The notes under the pieces were generated by a model. The model was not told where the DNA came from, did no database searches, and saw only the letters and a program-made list of their open reading frames with translations. Shown here piece by piece: positions 19,300 through 28,224 of a stretch of 64,000 nucleotides of DNA. The position numbers and the translations under genes were made by a program. The first letter of the stretch is position 1; each line of letters starts with the position of its first letter. The DNA is taken from contig JARYHS010006907.1 in NCBI GenBank assembly GCA_031002005.1, positions 1-64,000 of the forward strand, written 5' to 3'. This DNA comes from Vandiemenella viatica (Eukaryota; Arthropoda; Insecta; Orthoptera; Morabidae).

Positions 19300-20674
19300 A
19301 CACAATATTTTATTAAAAATCAACATCAAATTCTTCAATCAGTATATCTTCATCATCTTGGTCTATCGTTGGAGTTACAGAACTTGCAGATGTGGATGAG
19401 ATGAATCGTCAATCTTAGATCCAAAAGAGTATTTAGCATCTTTGCCAACTGCAGCAATCACATCAGCCGGAAGCTCGTAACTGTGGCAGTTTTTCACAGT
19501 TTATAACCTTATAACTTTTTTTTTTCTTATGCTTTACACCACGTCGACAGCTAAGGTCATTAGAGGCGAGATGGGACTGGGGACAAAGAACAGGAAGGAA
19601 TTCGTCCATGAACTTTTTGGAGGAAGCATCCCGGCATTCGCCTGGAGTGATTTGAGGAAACCATGTAAAACCCAAGTCTGGATGCCCGGATTTGGATTCG
19701 AACCTGCGTCCTCCCGAATGCGAATTTTTAACTGATTCCTTATAAAAAGAATGCTATTAAGAGTACTTACAGCCGTCCTATTTCTCAATTTCATTATACT
19801 GAATATCCTTTCTACTGTCGTAATCCAGTGGGGACGTGATAAAGCGTATATGGCTAAATCAGAGAACTCCGGAAAGGTATTTATTCCAACAGCATTTTTG
19901 TATTTTTTAACTTCGGACCAGAATTCAATGACATTTTTTGTAGCGTTCCATTGAACATTATTAATACCATGCCATTGCTGAAGGAGTTTGTCAATTTTTT
20001 CGTCATCAAATCTACTCTTTTGTTGTCTTTGACTTGGCTAAAAGAATTTTTCAAACTCTAAAGACCAAAATAATGCGGTTCTTTGCTGAATCTCTTTTGC
20101 CAATTTGATAGTGAAGTCAATACAACGTTTTCTGATTCCATTTATGACATCGGTGGGTGAGTTCTTTTGCACTTGAGATTCAAAAAGATATCCTAAATAG
20201 AGTACCAGATTCAAGTGGTATTCTATTTTAATGGTTAGTTGCCGCTGAAGGCATTAGGACCCTATTACAAATATAACAAACAACGTCGTCAAGGTGTTCA
20301 GCAAGGCAACAGAATTTGAATCTTCACTTTCAAAGCTCCTCACTCCAATCTGTACATCATTCAGAATGCTACTTAAAACGCACAAAAAAAGGCGATTAGT
20401 CTCATCGGCGTACATAGAATGAAGTAAATCTGCTGTATAGCAATTATGTCTATTCATTAGAAAATGCAATTTTAATTCTTCCCAGTGTAACAATATCCTG
20501 GTCTCTGTTTCTTCAATCAACAGCCCACGAGTGTCACAAGACTTCAATATTTTCAACTGTTTTTCGGCACAATTTACCGCCTCAAATGTTCCTTTGTACT
20601 CATCACGACGTTTAGATGAAAGCGAGAACCATTTATAGGTTTCTCTGATGACAAATTCTATATTTGGCAGTAAT
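19300..20674 (-). pseudogene. hAT-A transposase, C-terminal part
   Basis: Minus-strand reading from 20670: TLLPNIEFVIRETYKWFSLS, then LKSCDTRGLLIEETETRILL, HWEELKLHFLMN, CYTADLLHSMYADETNRLF and LNDVQIGVRSFESEDSNSVA, as in the transposases related to animal SCAND3/ZMYM-type hAT proteins. After several frameshifts it ends with LPADVIAAVGKDAKYSFGSK near 19450. Stops and the SINE at 19515 make it non-functional. Assignment to that hAT subgroup is from memory of the family. Confidence 0.7.
19515..19737 (-). mobile_element. SINE family I, copy C
   Basis: Reverse-strand copy inside the hAT-A transposase. CCTTATAA occurs at 19507-19514 and 19738-19745 as a short target duplication. The T-run at 19516-19525 is the A tail. 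The B-box region reads GGATTCGAACCTGCGTCC. The 5' part of the tRNA head is missing after GAATGCGA. Confidence 0.85.
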
Positions 20675-22217
20675 GTTAAGAAATAATGTAAATAGTATAG
20701 CTAGCCGTTTTAAAGATCATGGTATGATTCTAGGAGGCGACTTCAATCTGCCTTATATTGACTGGCGTAATTACGTTCACATCACAGGTAGCAGGGATAA
20801 GGCAGCTTCTGAAGTAATTCTCGATTTGTTGTCAGATAATCATCTCGAGCAGCTAGTTAATGAACCTACGCGGTGTCATAACGGTAGCGAAAACATTTTA
20901 GATTTGCTGGTTACCAACAGGCCAGAATTATTCACCGACATTTTAACGACCACAGGAATAAGCGATCACAAAGCGGTAATTGCGACTATCAAATTAATGA
21001 CCGAGCGAAAAAGGAAAAAAGGGCGGATTGTATACAGATTCAGTAAGGCCTCAAAGGAGTGTTTTAGAACCTACCTGAGGAATAAATACCATAACTTCAA
21101 GTCAACAAAGGACACCGTTGAAGAGATGTGGCATCGTTTTATACATATAGTCAGGGAAGGCATGGAAATACATATACCAAAGCGGACAATAAAGGGAGAG
21201 GATGATCCACCGTGGTACACATGCGAAGTCAAAAGATTACTAAAAAAACAAAGGAAAATACACGCACGCTCAAGAAGGAAGGGGTGTCGCAGCGATTTAG
21301 AAACCTTAGCTGATTTAAGAGGACGTATTAAGAATGTAATGCGCGAGGCCTTTAACGATTTTCACTCCAACTCTCTCTCTAAGAGTCTCACAGAAAACCC
21401 AAAGAAATTTTGGTCGTATGTACGAAAAGTTAATTGTACCAACAGCAATATTCCAGCACTAATTCGTGAAGGTTCCGAGGTTAATGAAAGCCGCGATAAA
21501 GCTAACGTACTAAATACTGTATTCAAAAATTCATTTACAAATGAACATAAGGATAGTATTCCCGTTTTCCCACGCCGTGGCGAGTCGGTGATGGAATCAT
21601 TACGAATAGATACTGCAGGTATCGTTAAGCAATTAGAGCTTCTGAAGTGGGGGAAAGCACCGGGCCCGGATGGAATTCCACTAAGAGTATTTTCAGAGTA
21701 TGCTGCAGAAATCGGGCCATTTCTGTCTGATATATTCAGTAAATCATTAGAAGAGCGAAAAGTACCTTCAGACTGGAAAATCGCGCAAGTAACTCCGATT
21801 TTCAAAAAAGGTGATCGAAGTGATCCTGGGAACTATCGTCCCATATCTATAACATCTGTTTGTAGTAGAGTTATGGAGCATATTATATGCTCGAACATTA
21901 TGAATTTTCTAGATTATAGTAATTTGCTTACAACAAATCAACATGGATTTCGGAAGAAAAGATCATGTGAAACACAGCTGGCCCTATTTACACACGACGT
22001 AATGAAAGTTATCGATACAGGTTCACAAGTAGATGCAATTTTTTTAGATTTCCAGAAAGCCTTTGACTCTGTGCCACACAACCGCCTTTTAGCGAAGCTT
22101 CGAGCGTATGGTATATCGGATCAGCTTTGTGAATGGATAAAGGATTTTCTAACTGGTCGGTCGCAGTATGTTGTCGTTGAAGGAGAAAGTTCTTCCAATC
22201 TAGATGTTACATCGGGT
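20675..22217 (+). pseudogene. LINE endonuclease C-terminus and RT N-terminal half (copy 2)
   Basis: An uninterrupted open frame of about 515 codons. It begins MILGGDFNLPYIDWRNYVHI (endonuclease), with TNRPELFTDI and GISDHKAVIA (the SDH endonuclease motif), and then the RT blocks KAPGPDGIPLRVFSEYA, IFKKGDRSDPGNYRPIS, HGFRKKRSCETQ and FLDFQKAFDSVPHNRLL, the last with the first palm Asp. It ends at the hAT-B insertion within the codons for VTSG. No stop or shift is seen before that point, so this copy is younger than copy 1. Confidence 0.93.
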
Positions 22218-22597
22218 TAGGGTTGTTGCGGATGTCATCTTTGCGGATGCGGTGCGGATGCGGATGTTCAGTGCTTGACATCCGCGGATGCGGATGTTTT
22301 GCGGAAGCGGATGTTGAAAATAAATTTATAATTTATAGATTTTAATATTTTATCAAAAATAAATTTAAATCAGTCTTTTTTTTCATAAGTAAATTCTATT
22401 GCCATATAATACTGCCACATTGATTTATTTGTTTCAACAAAAAAAAAGTATTCGAGGATTTCAAAAGTGAATTAAATTATTTACAAAACTAATCACGTGT
22501 CTAAAAATCAGTCTTTGTCATATGAACTTAGCGGAGTTCGCACCTAAACTAAATCAAGCGTCAAGCACAAGGCCACGTCACCGAGCATCTCCGCGCT

Positions 22598-22795
22598 CGC
22601 TTAGAGGCGTGTAAAGATCGGGGCTAGGAACGGGAAGGAATTCGGCCATAGTCTTTTAAAGGAGGCATTCGCCTGGAGTGATGTGGGGTAGTCATGGAAA
22701 ACCGAAATATGGATGCCCGGACGGGGATTCGAACCGGCGTCCTCCCGAATGCGAGGCCAGGCCGTTACCACCTACTCGCCACGCTCAGTTTCGTG
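22598..22795 (-). mobile_element. SINE family I, copy D
   Basis: Reverse-strand, inside hAT-B: AACGGGAAGGAATTCGGCCA, GCATTCGCCTGGAGTGATG, GGACGGGGATTCGAACCGGC (B box) and GCGAGGCCAGGCCGTTACC (A-box side). The tail side, with the CGTCGACG block, is lost. Confidence 0.85.
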
Positions 22796-23114
22796 ATCGT
22801 CACCCACCTTCTTACCGATCTAGTGGCGCATTCACAGTACAACTTGTAGGAACTAAGAGATCCGACTTTCGGTAAAAGATCTCTTGATGGTCAGCGAAAG
22901 CCGTTACAGGTTCCTTTCGATTCGCTCTATATTTTTTTTAACAGAAAGTAATAAGATTATTATACATTTTAATTGAAATATCAGACTACAAAGATTCTGT
23001 AAAATAATAATAATTTCATGTGATCTAAAAATTCCAGTCACAGAGTTTTTTATGAGCCGCACAGAACTCCTATCGTTGTCACTTTTTTAAAAGGAGACCT
23101 ACAGATTAACGCGA

Positions 23115-23270
23115 AATTCAAATCACGGAGCGTCCCAGCATCTCAGCATTAACAAATCAAAGCTTTGCCAGAGGTGAATGTCAATTTTAAGACGCATGAA
23201 AATTACAGCTGAGACAGGGATTTAAACAAGGGACTTTCAGTTACCCCAATCGTATGCCGTATCTATTTGA
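23115..23270 (-). mobile_element. SINE family III arm, reverse (copy 2)
   Basis: Its reverse complement shares TCCCTGTCTCAGCTGTAATT, AAAATTGACATTCACCTCTG and GCTTTGATTTGTTAATGC with the forward arm to the right. Confidence 0.6.
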
Positions 23271-23424
23271 GTCAAGAGACAAATCTGGATGTAATAACAA
23301 ATAAATATTTAAACACAGTAAAATCGACGTTTTTTTCTATATAATTTATTTTTCCTATCCCAAAACACAAATGTACTTTTATATGATTGAATACATATAT
23401 TTCAGTACTTCTAAATTCACACGT

Positions 23425-23560
23425 TTGCGACGTATGATTCGGGTATGGCAGGTTCGCGGTTCGAAAATCCAGGTCTCAGATGCAATTTTTACAGGCCTTA
23501 AAATCGACCTTCACGTCTGGCATAGCTTTGATTTGTTAATGCGAACACACAAGGACTTTA
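23425..23560 (+). mobile_element. SINE family III arm, forward (copy 2)
   Basis: It reads GGTTCGCGGTTCGAAAATCC (B-box region), GATGCAATTTTTACAGGCC and TCGACCTTCACGTCTGGCAT, pairing with the reverse arm. Confidence 0.6.
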
Positions 23561-24127
23561 CCTACATTTTACGAACATATGATGAACCTAAAGTGACGCT
23601 GAATAAAAAAGGACAGTTTTCTAAAGCAATCAGTATCGCTTTCTGAACTCTTCCATATCGACCATCCCGACACTGACCCACACCGTCACATATTAAACCA
23701 AACCAATGACGGTCGACACACGGTGCGGTGTCTTATGAACTCACTTCAATCGAGTGAGCGACCACAATAAGAAAAGTGTCGGTCGATGACAGTGCTGGCT
23801 CGGCGCGGTCTATTGTGGCCCGACTTTTACTTTACATGCAAGTTCAAACTTGTAAATTCGTCACTTAGGTAATAACGCCGTTTAGTTTATTGTTACTTTT
23901 GTTGCAAGATCGTCAGAAAACAACCACTTTTTTTTAGCTAAGCGACGATGGGCATAATCTTGAATAAAGAAAAAAGAGTAATATATATTGCAATGTAAAC
24001 AAAACATCCGCAATACATCCGCATTAAAAATTGCGGATGCGGATGCGAAAGCGGATGTAGGATTTCATGCGAAAGTTCCGCACTTGCGGATGCGGATGCG
24101 GATATCCGTTACATCCCTACATCGGGT

Positions 24128-24817
24128 GTACCTCAAGGAAGTGTAATAGGACCACTTCTTTTCTTAATTTTTATAAACGATCTCGGAGACAAAGTGAAAA
24201 GCCTTTTTAGATTGTTTGCTGATGATGCGGTTATTTATAGGGAAGTAAGAACTTTGGCCGATTGTTTAGAAATTCAGCGCGATCTGGATGTTATTTTGGC
24301 TTGGTGCGCTGAGTGGCAACTTACTCTAAACTGTAAAAAGTGCAAGACAATGAGCATAACTAACAAAAAGAATCCGATTGTTCAGAAATACGAGTTATAC
24401 AATACAGTTATTGATATGGTCGATTCTATTAAATATTTGGGAGTAACAGTACAAAGGAACATGAAATGGGACATACACATTAATTCTTTAGTAGGTAGAG
24501 CAAATTCTAGGCTGCGATTCATAGGTAGAATCTTGAAAAATTGTAATGAACAAACAAAGGAGATAGCGTACAAATCTCTTGTGCGTACACATTTGGATTA
24601 TTGTTGTGCCATTTGGGACCCGTTTCGTAAGGGATTGATCGAAAGTATAGAGAAAGTACAGAGAAGAGCCGCTCGATTCGTGACCGCTTGCTACAGTCCT
24701 TATGAAAGCGTCACAGAACTGATTAGTAGATTAGGTTGGGAGTCTCTGGTAGATAGACGACACACGTTTCGTTTAAACTTATTGGAAAACATGCGTACTC
24801 CAACTTTCACTCATTAG
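24128..24817 (+). pseudogene. LINE RT C-terminal half (copy 2)
   Basis: Starting right after the TSD: VPQGSVIGPLLFLIFIND, then SLFRLFADDAVIYREVRT with the catalytic FADD, IKYLGVTVQRNMKWDIHINS (thumb), LVRTHLDYCCAIWDP and VQRRAARFVTACY, and a stop at 24817. All palm motifs are intact. Together with 20675-22217 this would be a complete RT domain, divided only by the hAT-B insertion. Confidence 0.93.
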
Positions 24818-25035
24818 TGTAGTGAAATACTTCTTCCACCAACCTATTTGAGTCGGAAGGACAGGAAAGATAAAATTAGGGAAATAAGGTGCCGGACTGA
24901 TTCTTATATGAATTCTTTTTTCCCTCGTACCATTAGGGATTGGAATGCACAGCAAAGAGATTAGCTTTGGTGCTGAGCACCCTCTGCCACCCACAATTTT
25001 GTGAATTGCAGAGTATATATGTAGATGTAGATGTA
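24818..25035 (+). other. LINE copy 2 3' UTR and hexamer tail
   Basis: It contains ACTGATTCTTATATGAATTC, GCACCCTCTGCCACCC and the terminal tail of TAGATG hexamers at 25018-25035. It matches 12299-12590 in reverse complement. Tails of this kind probably guide the RT to prime on the element's own 3' end. Confidence 0.85.
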
Positions 25036-25201
25036 GATGAATGTTTGCTCAGAAACATGTGAGACTACTAACTGCAGAGAGTGGCAAATACATCCAACAA
25101 GAATTAAATTGGATAAGACGTATTCGAGTATAGATATATTCTGTACGCCATTATTTATCCGTCATGGCAGAGGCATTATCTACCCTAATTCCAATCAAGT
25201 T
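25036..25201 (-). pseudogene. hAT-A transposase, middle fragment
   Basis: Between LINE copy 2 and SINE E. It is a short minus-strand piece of the hAT-A transposase with several stops, assigned mainly by position. Confidence 0.4.
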
Positions 25202-25444
25202 ACCGAGCGTGGCGGTGTAACGGTTAGCGTTCTCGCCTCGCATTCGGGAGGACGGCGGTTCGAATCGCCGTCCGGGCATCCAGATTTGAGTTTTCCATGG
25301 TTTCCCAAATCACTCCAGGCAAATGCTGGGATGCTTCCTTCAAAAGGCCATGGCCGAATTCCTTCCCATTCCTTGCCCTCCCCCCCATCCTTTCCCGTCT
25401 CTAAAGACCTCGCTGTTGAGAGACGTAAAGCAGTCAAAAAAAAA
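25202..25444 (+). mobile_element. SINE family I, copy E, full length, 12-bp TSD
   Basis: This is the best-preserved copy. The head carries GTGGCGGTGTAACGGTTAGCG (A box region) and CGGTTCGAATCGCC (B box); the body has CATCCAGATTTGAGTTTTCC, GGATGCTTCCTTCAAAAGGC and TCCTTTCCCGTCTCTAAAG; the tail is GTAAAGCAGTC and A9. TCCAATCAAGTT is exact at 25190-25201 and 25445-25456. It would be transcribed by Pol III and moved by a LINE in trans; which LINE is not shown. Confidence 0.95.
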
Positions 25445-25456
25445 TCCAATCAAGTT

Positions 25457-25502
25457 CTTCAATAAAAAAAACATGGGATTATAAACAGTTTACTAAAGCA
25501 GT
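25457..25502 (-). pseudogene. hAT-A transposase, short middle fragment
   Basis: The sequence between SINE E and the LINE fragment continues the transposase frame (ALVNCL) that follows PLKSADARGI on the other side of the LINE fragment. Confidence 0.5.
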
Positions 25503-25866
25503 AACAGGAGGAGGATGAGGAGGGTAATGAGAGTGTACAGGGCATATACTGGCGATGAGGCATGGAAAGATATTGCAATAGGTATTAAAAGTAGTGCATG
25601 GAAGGGAAAAGATGACCATGACCACAAGCTGGCACTCGATTTCAGGCACAGGGGTGTAGGAAGATTCTCTTTTTTAGGTAAGGGTGTCAGGGATTGGAAT
25701 GAGTTACCAAGGGGAATGATGAATAAACTACTGAAAACGTGAAAAGAATTTAAAGTTGAAATTTGTAGAGGGCAAATGTAGAGTGAAGGATAGCGGGAAG
25801 TTGGGTTTGTAGGGAAATTACCACAGGAGCCTGTGCTCCATTGCAATTAAATTAAATTAAATTAAA
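25503..25866 (+). mobile_element. 5'-truncated LINE (family of 30450-43230), 3' end
   Basis: It codes for RRVMRVYRAYTGDEAWKDIA and DWNELPRGMMNKLLKT, ending at 25742. This is followed by a 3' UTR with GAGCCTGTGCTCCATTGC and ATTAA repeats. The 5' end lies within the RT C-terminal domain. Protein similarity to 30451-31050 (minus) shows it is the same family. It interrupts the hAT-A transposase. Confidence 0.88.
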
Positions 25867-26261
25867 CAATTCCACGAGCATCAGCGCTCTTCAATGGTTC
25901 CAATGCTAGAAATGCAGATATAACTGTATTTTGCGAGCAGCTAAAATATTTAATGACTATGCCGAATAATTTTGATGCACTGATGTCAGTAAATTCATTT
26001 AAAAATTTCACTATGCTTTAGAGAATCAATGTCATATAAAAGCATCTGTTTGAAATGAGGAGCTAATACATTTTTAATTACCCCACTGCATCTCTTTCCG
26101 TGCATTTTCATATTCATTACAGACTTTGAATCAGTAATACATTTCTTCAGAGCTTCGGACAGGTGGTTAATGTGCGTTATGGATGTGTGTTCTACAGTAA
26201 ACAGGGACAGCGTACCTTCAACTTTAACGGAGTCCATGTTATGTTGCTGGCGAGAATTCAA
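25867..26261 (-). pseudogene. hAT-A transposase, N-terminal part
   Basis: From 26261: THINHLSEALKKCITDSKSV, VKNVLAPHFKQMLLYDIDSL, then after one frameshift NEFTDISASKLFGIVIKYFS, SAFLALEPLKSADARGI. The pattern, with DE(S/F)TDIS carrying the first catalytic Asp, is that of the N-terminal catalytic region of SCAND3/ZMYM-like hAT transposases. Confidence 0.8.
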
Positions 26262-26778
26262 TCAGTCTGTTTTTGGAAATTACTTCACATTTGTCTTTGT
26301 GTTATTTTTTTGTTTCATAGTGTTTCTTTATATCCTTAATTTTTGCGAATATTAATAATGAAAAAAGGTACAAAAAGCTCTTGTAGGATCGTTTATCACA
26401 GGCCGTAACCACATTTTAAACTCTTCGTTAGTTTTCATTCTCTCAGATATTTTTGTGTACACACAGTATTCATTTTCAGTGACACTTCCATAGTGATAGA
26501 CAGCACTTCACACACCACAGGAACAACAGAACTTTATTTGTATAACTTTCGCGAACGCTTCGAGCTTAACTAAAAATTAGAGACAATATCTAAAACTCAA
26601 ACAACCTAACTAACTCAAGGCAGGCACAGGTAAGGACATATAAAGTGTTATATCTGTGGTCAAAGATTTTTTTCTGTATTTGTCTTCAGCCTTTAATACC
26701 TGACAGTGATTTATACTAGTCATGACTTTGCAGTCTTGCAAGTGTATTTTTCGAAACTCTGAAAGGTTGAATATCCCT
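26262..26778. other. Upstream region of hAT-A transposase; no gene
   Basis: AT-rich with no long frame. It may contain the hAT-A promoter or an intron. Confidence 0.4.
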
Positions 26779-27297
26779 TGTTATGGCCAAGCCATGTTCT
26801 AAGACTAGAATTAATACCAGGTTTGGGCATGAGTCAGTAACCGTGCCCCATCGGACGGAGGGCGCACGAAAGACCATTTTAGGTCAAGCCGGCGGCCGAG
26901 CCGACCTTTTTAGGTAACACCTGAAGCTCGTTACCAAATGGAGTCAAGCCCACGGGTGGCAGACGAGTATATAGGCCGACCAAGCCGTCGGGGAGAGCAG
27001 AGTTCAGTCAGTGATTCAGTTAGTGAACCAGTTGATCAGTCAGTCGAGACGGGAGACTTCTCGACCCGGCCCAGCGGGCCAGGATAAATCCCAGGGACCG
27101 GCCAGCCTCTGCACCCTCTGTCACCGCCAAATGTAAGCATACCATCCAGTTCTAATGGGCCGTAATCTATTGTGAGGATCTATCTAGTAACCTTTCTGTT
27201 CATGTACTATTACTCTCTGTGAGAGCATTCGTAAATATACTTCCTTACGCTCAACCCTGTGCCATTACTAGTTCTAGCATAAGCGCCACAGAAGCAC
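26779..27297 (+). mobile_element. Possible solo LTR
   Basis: It begins TGTTATGGCCAAGCC. A TATA-like GAGTATATAGGCC at about 26965 lies 30-40 bp before GAGCAGAGTTCAGTCAGTG, a plausible initiator. An AATAAATCC-like word is downstream (GGATAAATCCC), and the right end is around GCCACA. No second copy and no target duplication were found, so this is a suggestion only. Confidence 0.3.
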
Positions 27298-27522
27298 TAA
27301 ATCCCTCTCTAGGTGCTATCCCTCTCGGGATACCCATATCACAGTAAGCCAGTCTGGTCTATCAACCCATCATCCTATAACCGCTCGGGGATCTTGGGTG
27401 TATGGTAGCCTGCTAGCTTCCAGCCTCGGACGTTAGCCAAGTCGCGTCTAACCGGGTTAGATCGCTATGGTTACCATACTGCCAGCGGGGTGACTGCTAA
27501 GGCAACTCCACTGGTCATAGTA

Positions 27523-27566
27523 TGTAGAGGTGGCCTGAGATCCTATGTTGGAACAGGACCACAACA
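27523..27566 (+). repeat. 44-bp direct repeat, unit 1
   Basis: It begins TGTAGAGGTGGCCTGAGATC and ends GGAACAGGACCACAACA. It recurs with one indel at 27881-27925. Origin unknown. Confidence 0.75.
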
Positions 27567-27880
27567 GACATTAGTAAATCTGTGAGTATCAGTGTTCACG
27601 TAACAGCACAGGACACCCCAGGACCGGCTGGCTGGCACCCCACACTCTCCGCTGCGATCCAAAGTAAGCAGATCTATTGTATTATTATCTATTTTACACA
27701 GAAGCTTCTAAAGCAATGCGCTGTTTTAGCTGAACACCCTTCAGGAGGAAGGCGGCTAATAAACTGCTCGTAGCTACAGTTTGACTAATTTACTCTATCC
27801 TTCCCGCTCCCTAGCCATTCGTACTAAGCTATAAGGCCCATACCACTCGGGGGCCAAGCTGATATAGTAATAATATCTGC
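27567..27880. other. Spacer between direct repeats
   Basis: 314 bp with no recognised coding signal. CCAAAGTAAGCA at 27658 resembles a splice donor, but nothing supports an exon. Confidence 0.3.
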
Positions 27881-27925
27881 TGTAGAGGTGGCCTGAGATC
27901 CTTATGTTGGAACAGGACCACAACA
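27881..27925 (+). repeat. 44-bp direct repeat, unit 2
   Basis: Second unit of the pair starting at 27523. The hAT-A right-end region with repeated TAGCGA motifs begins directly after it, so the block from before 27523 to 27925 looks like an insertion into hAT-A. Confidence 0.7.
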
Positions 27926-28042
27926 CACTAAAAATCACCAAATATTTGTTTAGCGATAACATATTTAAGAATATCGCTATCGAACCTCTTTAGCGACTTT
28001 TTTCAAAAGTCACTAAATCTAGCGACAAAATCGCTAACTCTG
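27926..28042 (-). repeat. hAT-A right subterminal region
   Basis: It contains several TAGCGA or TCGCTA motifs in both orientations. The terminal bases TCGCTAACTCTG oppose the left end at 19128. Confidence 0.75.
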
Positions 28043-28050
28043 GGCCAGAC

Positions 28051-28224
28051 CCGTGGGTTTCCCCACCAGGTGGCAGGCTCGCCATTTTCTCCTTCACGCC
28101 TACCAACCAGAGCTCCTCCGATTCTTCCTTTCGAGAGCCTCCTCCGTCATTTGCTTTTGCTTCTGCCATCTTTGATGATTGTCGACATCCCAAGCATTCT
28201 TCCACATCTTCCTTCTCTGATGCT
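28051..28224 (-). other. GC-balanced segment, possible exon
   Basis: The minus strand reads SKMAEAKANDGGGSRKEESE and ELWLVGVKEKMASLPPGGET. It is charged, low in hydrophobic order and resembles no domain known to me. It may be host-derived or part of an unknown repeat. Confidence 0.2.

Larger units (their letters stand above)
22908..23830. repeat. Repeat beta, copy 2 (inverted SINE arms)
   Basis: Homologous along its length to 6620-7610, including GGAGACCTACAGATTAACG, TTTGCCAGAGGTGAATGTCA, CGTATGATTCGGGTATGGC and the GACACTGACCCACACCGTC block. The two SINE III arms are at 23115-23270 (reverse) and 23425-23560 (forward), so the unit can form a long hairpin. It has no coding function. Confidence 0.72.
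22218..24119. mobile_element. hAT-B: 1.9 kb nonautonomous hAT with perfect 8-bp TSD
   Basis: Ends are TAGGGTTGTTGCGGATGTC and the reverse complement TAGGGATGTAACGGATATC. CATCGGGT flanks it exactly (22210-22217 and 24120-24127). Both ends carry multiple GCGGAT hexamers in opposite orientations (22227-22320 and 24030-24105), a likely subterminal binding array. The interior contains SINE D and repeat beta copy 2 but no transposase. Confidence 0.92.
20675..25035 (+). mobile_element. CR1/L2-like LINE, copy 2, 5'-truncated, split by hAT-B
   Basis: It starts inside the endonuclease at GTTAAGAAATAATG and ends in ATGTAGATGTAGATGTAGAT repeats. AATGTT on both sides (about 20672-20677 and 25034-25039) is the likely TSD, and the hAT-A transposase reads correctly once the LINE is removed. 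The two coding halves, 20675-22217 and 24128-24817, are separated by hAT-B. Confidence 0.92.
19128..28042 (-). mobile_element. hAT-A: 8.9 kb nested hAT transposon
   Basis: The left end CTGTGTTGCCACC and the right end (reverse complement CAGAGTTAGCGATTTTGTCG) are imperfect inverted repeats with shared GTCGCTAGA motifs inside. Flanks are GACCAGAC (19120-19127) and GGCCAGAC (28043-28050), 7 of 8 identical. The minus-strand transposase is distributed over 26261 to about 19300 and is interrupted by SINE C, LINE copy 2, SINE E and a LINE fragment. Removing these, the readable blocks follow each other in the right order, which confirms the nesting. Confidence 0.8.

Noticed and set aside
22225..22320. 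GCGGAT hexamer runs looked at first like a CRISPR-like or satellite array
   Set aside because: They have no regular spacer, are mirrored at the other end of the same element and lie inside hAT inverted ends.
28043..28224. Left border of the Charlie-like hAT element
   Set aside because: No CAGGG-type end or CCTACTAA duplication was found here, so the left end remains unknown.
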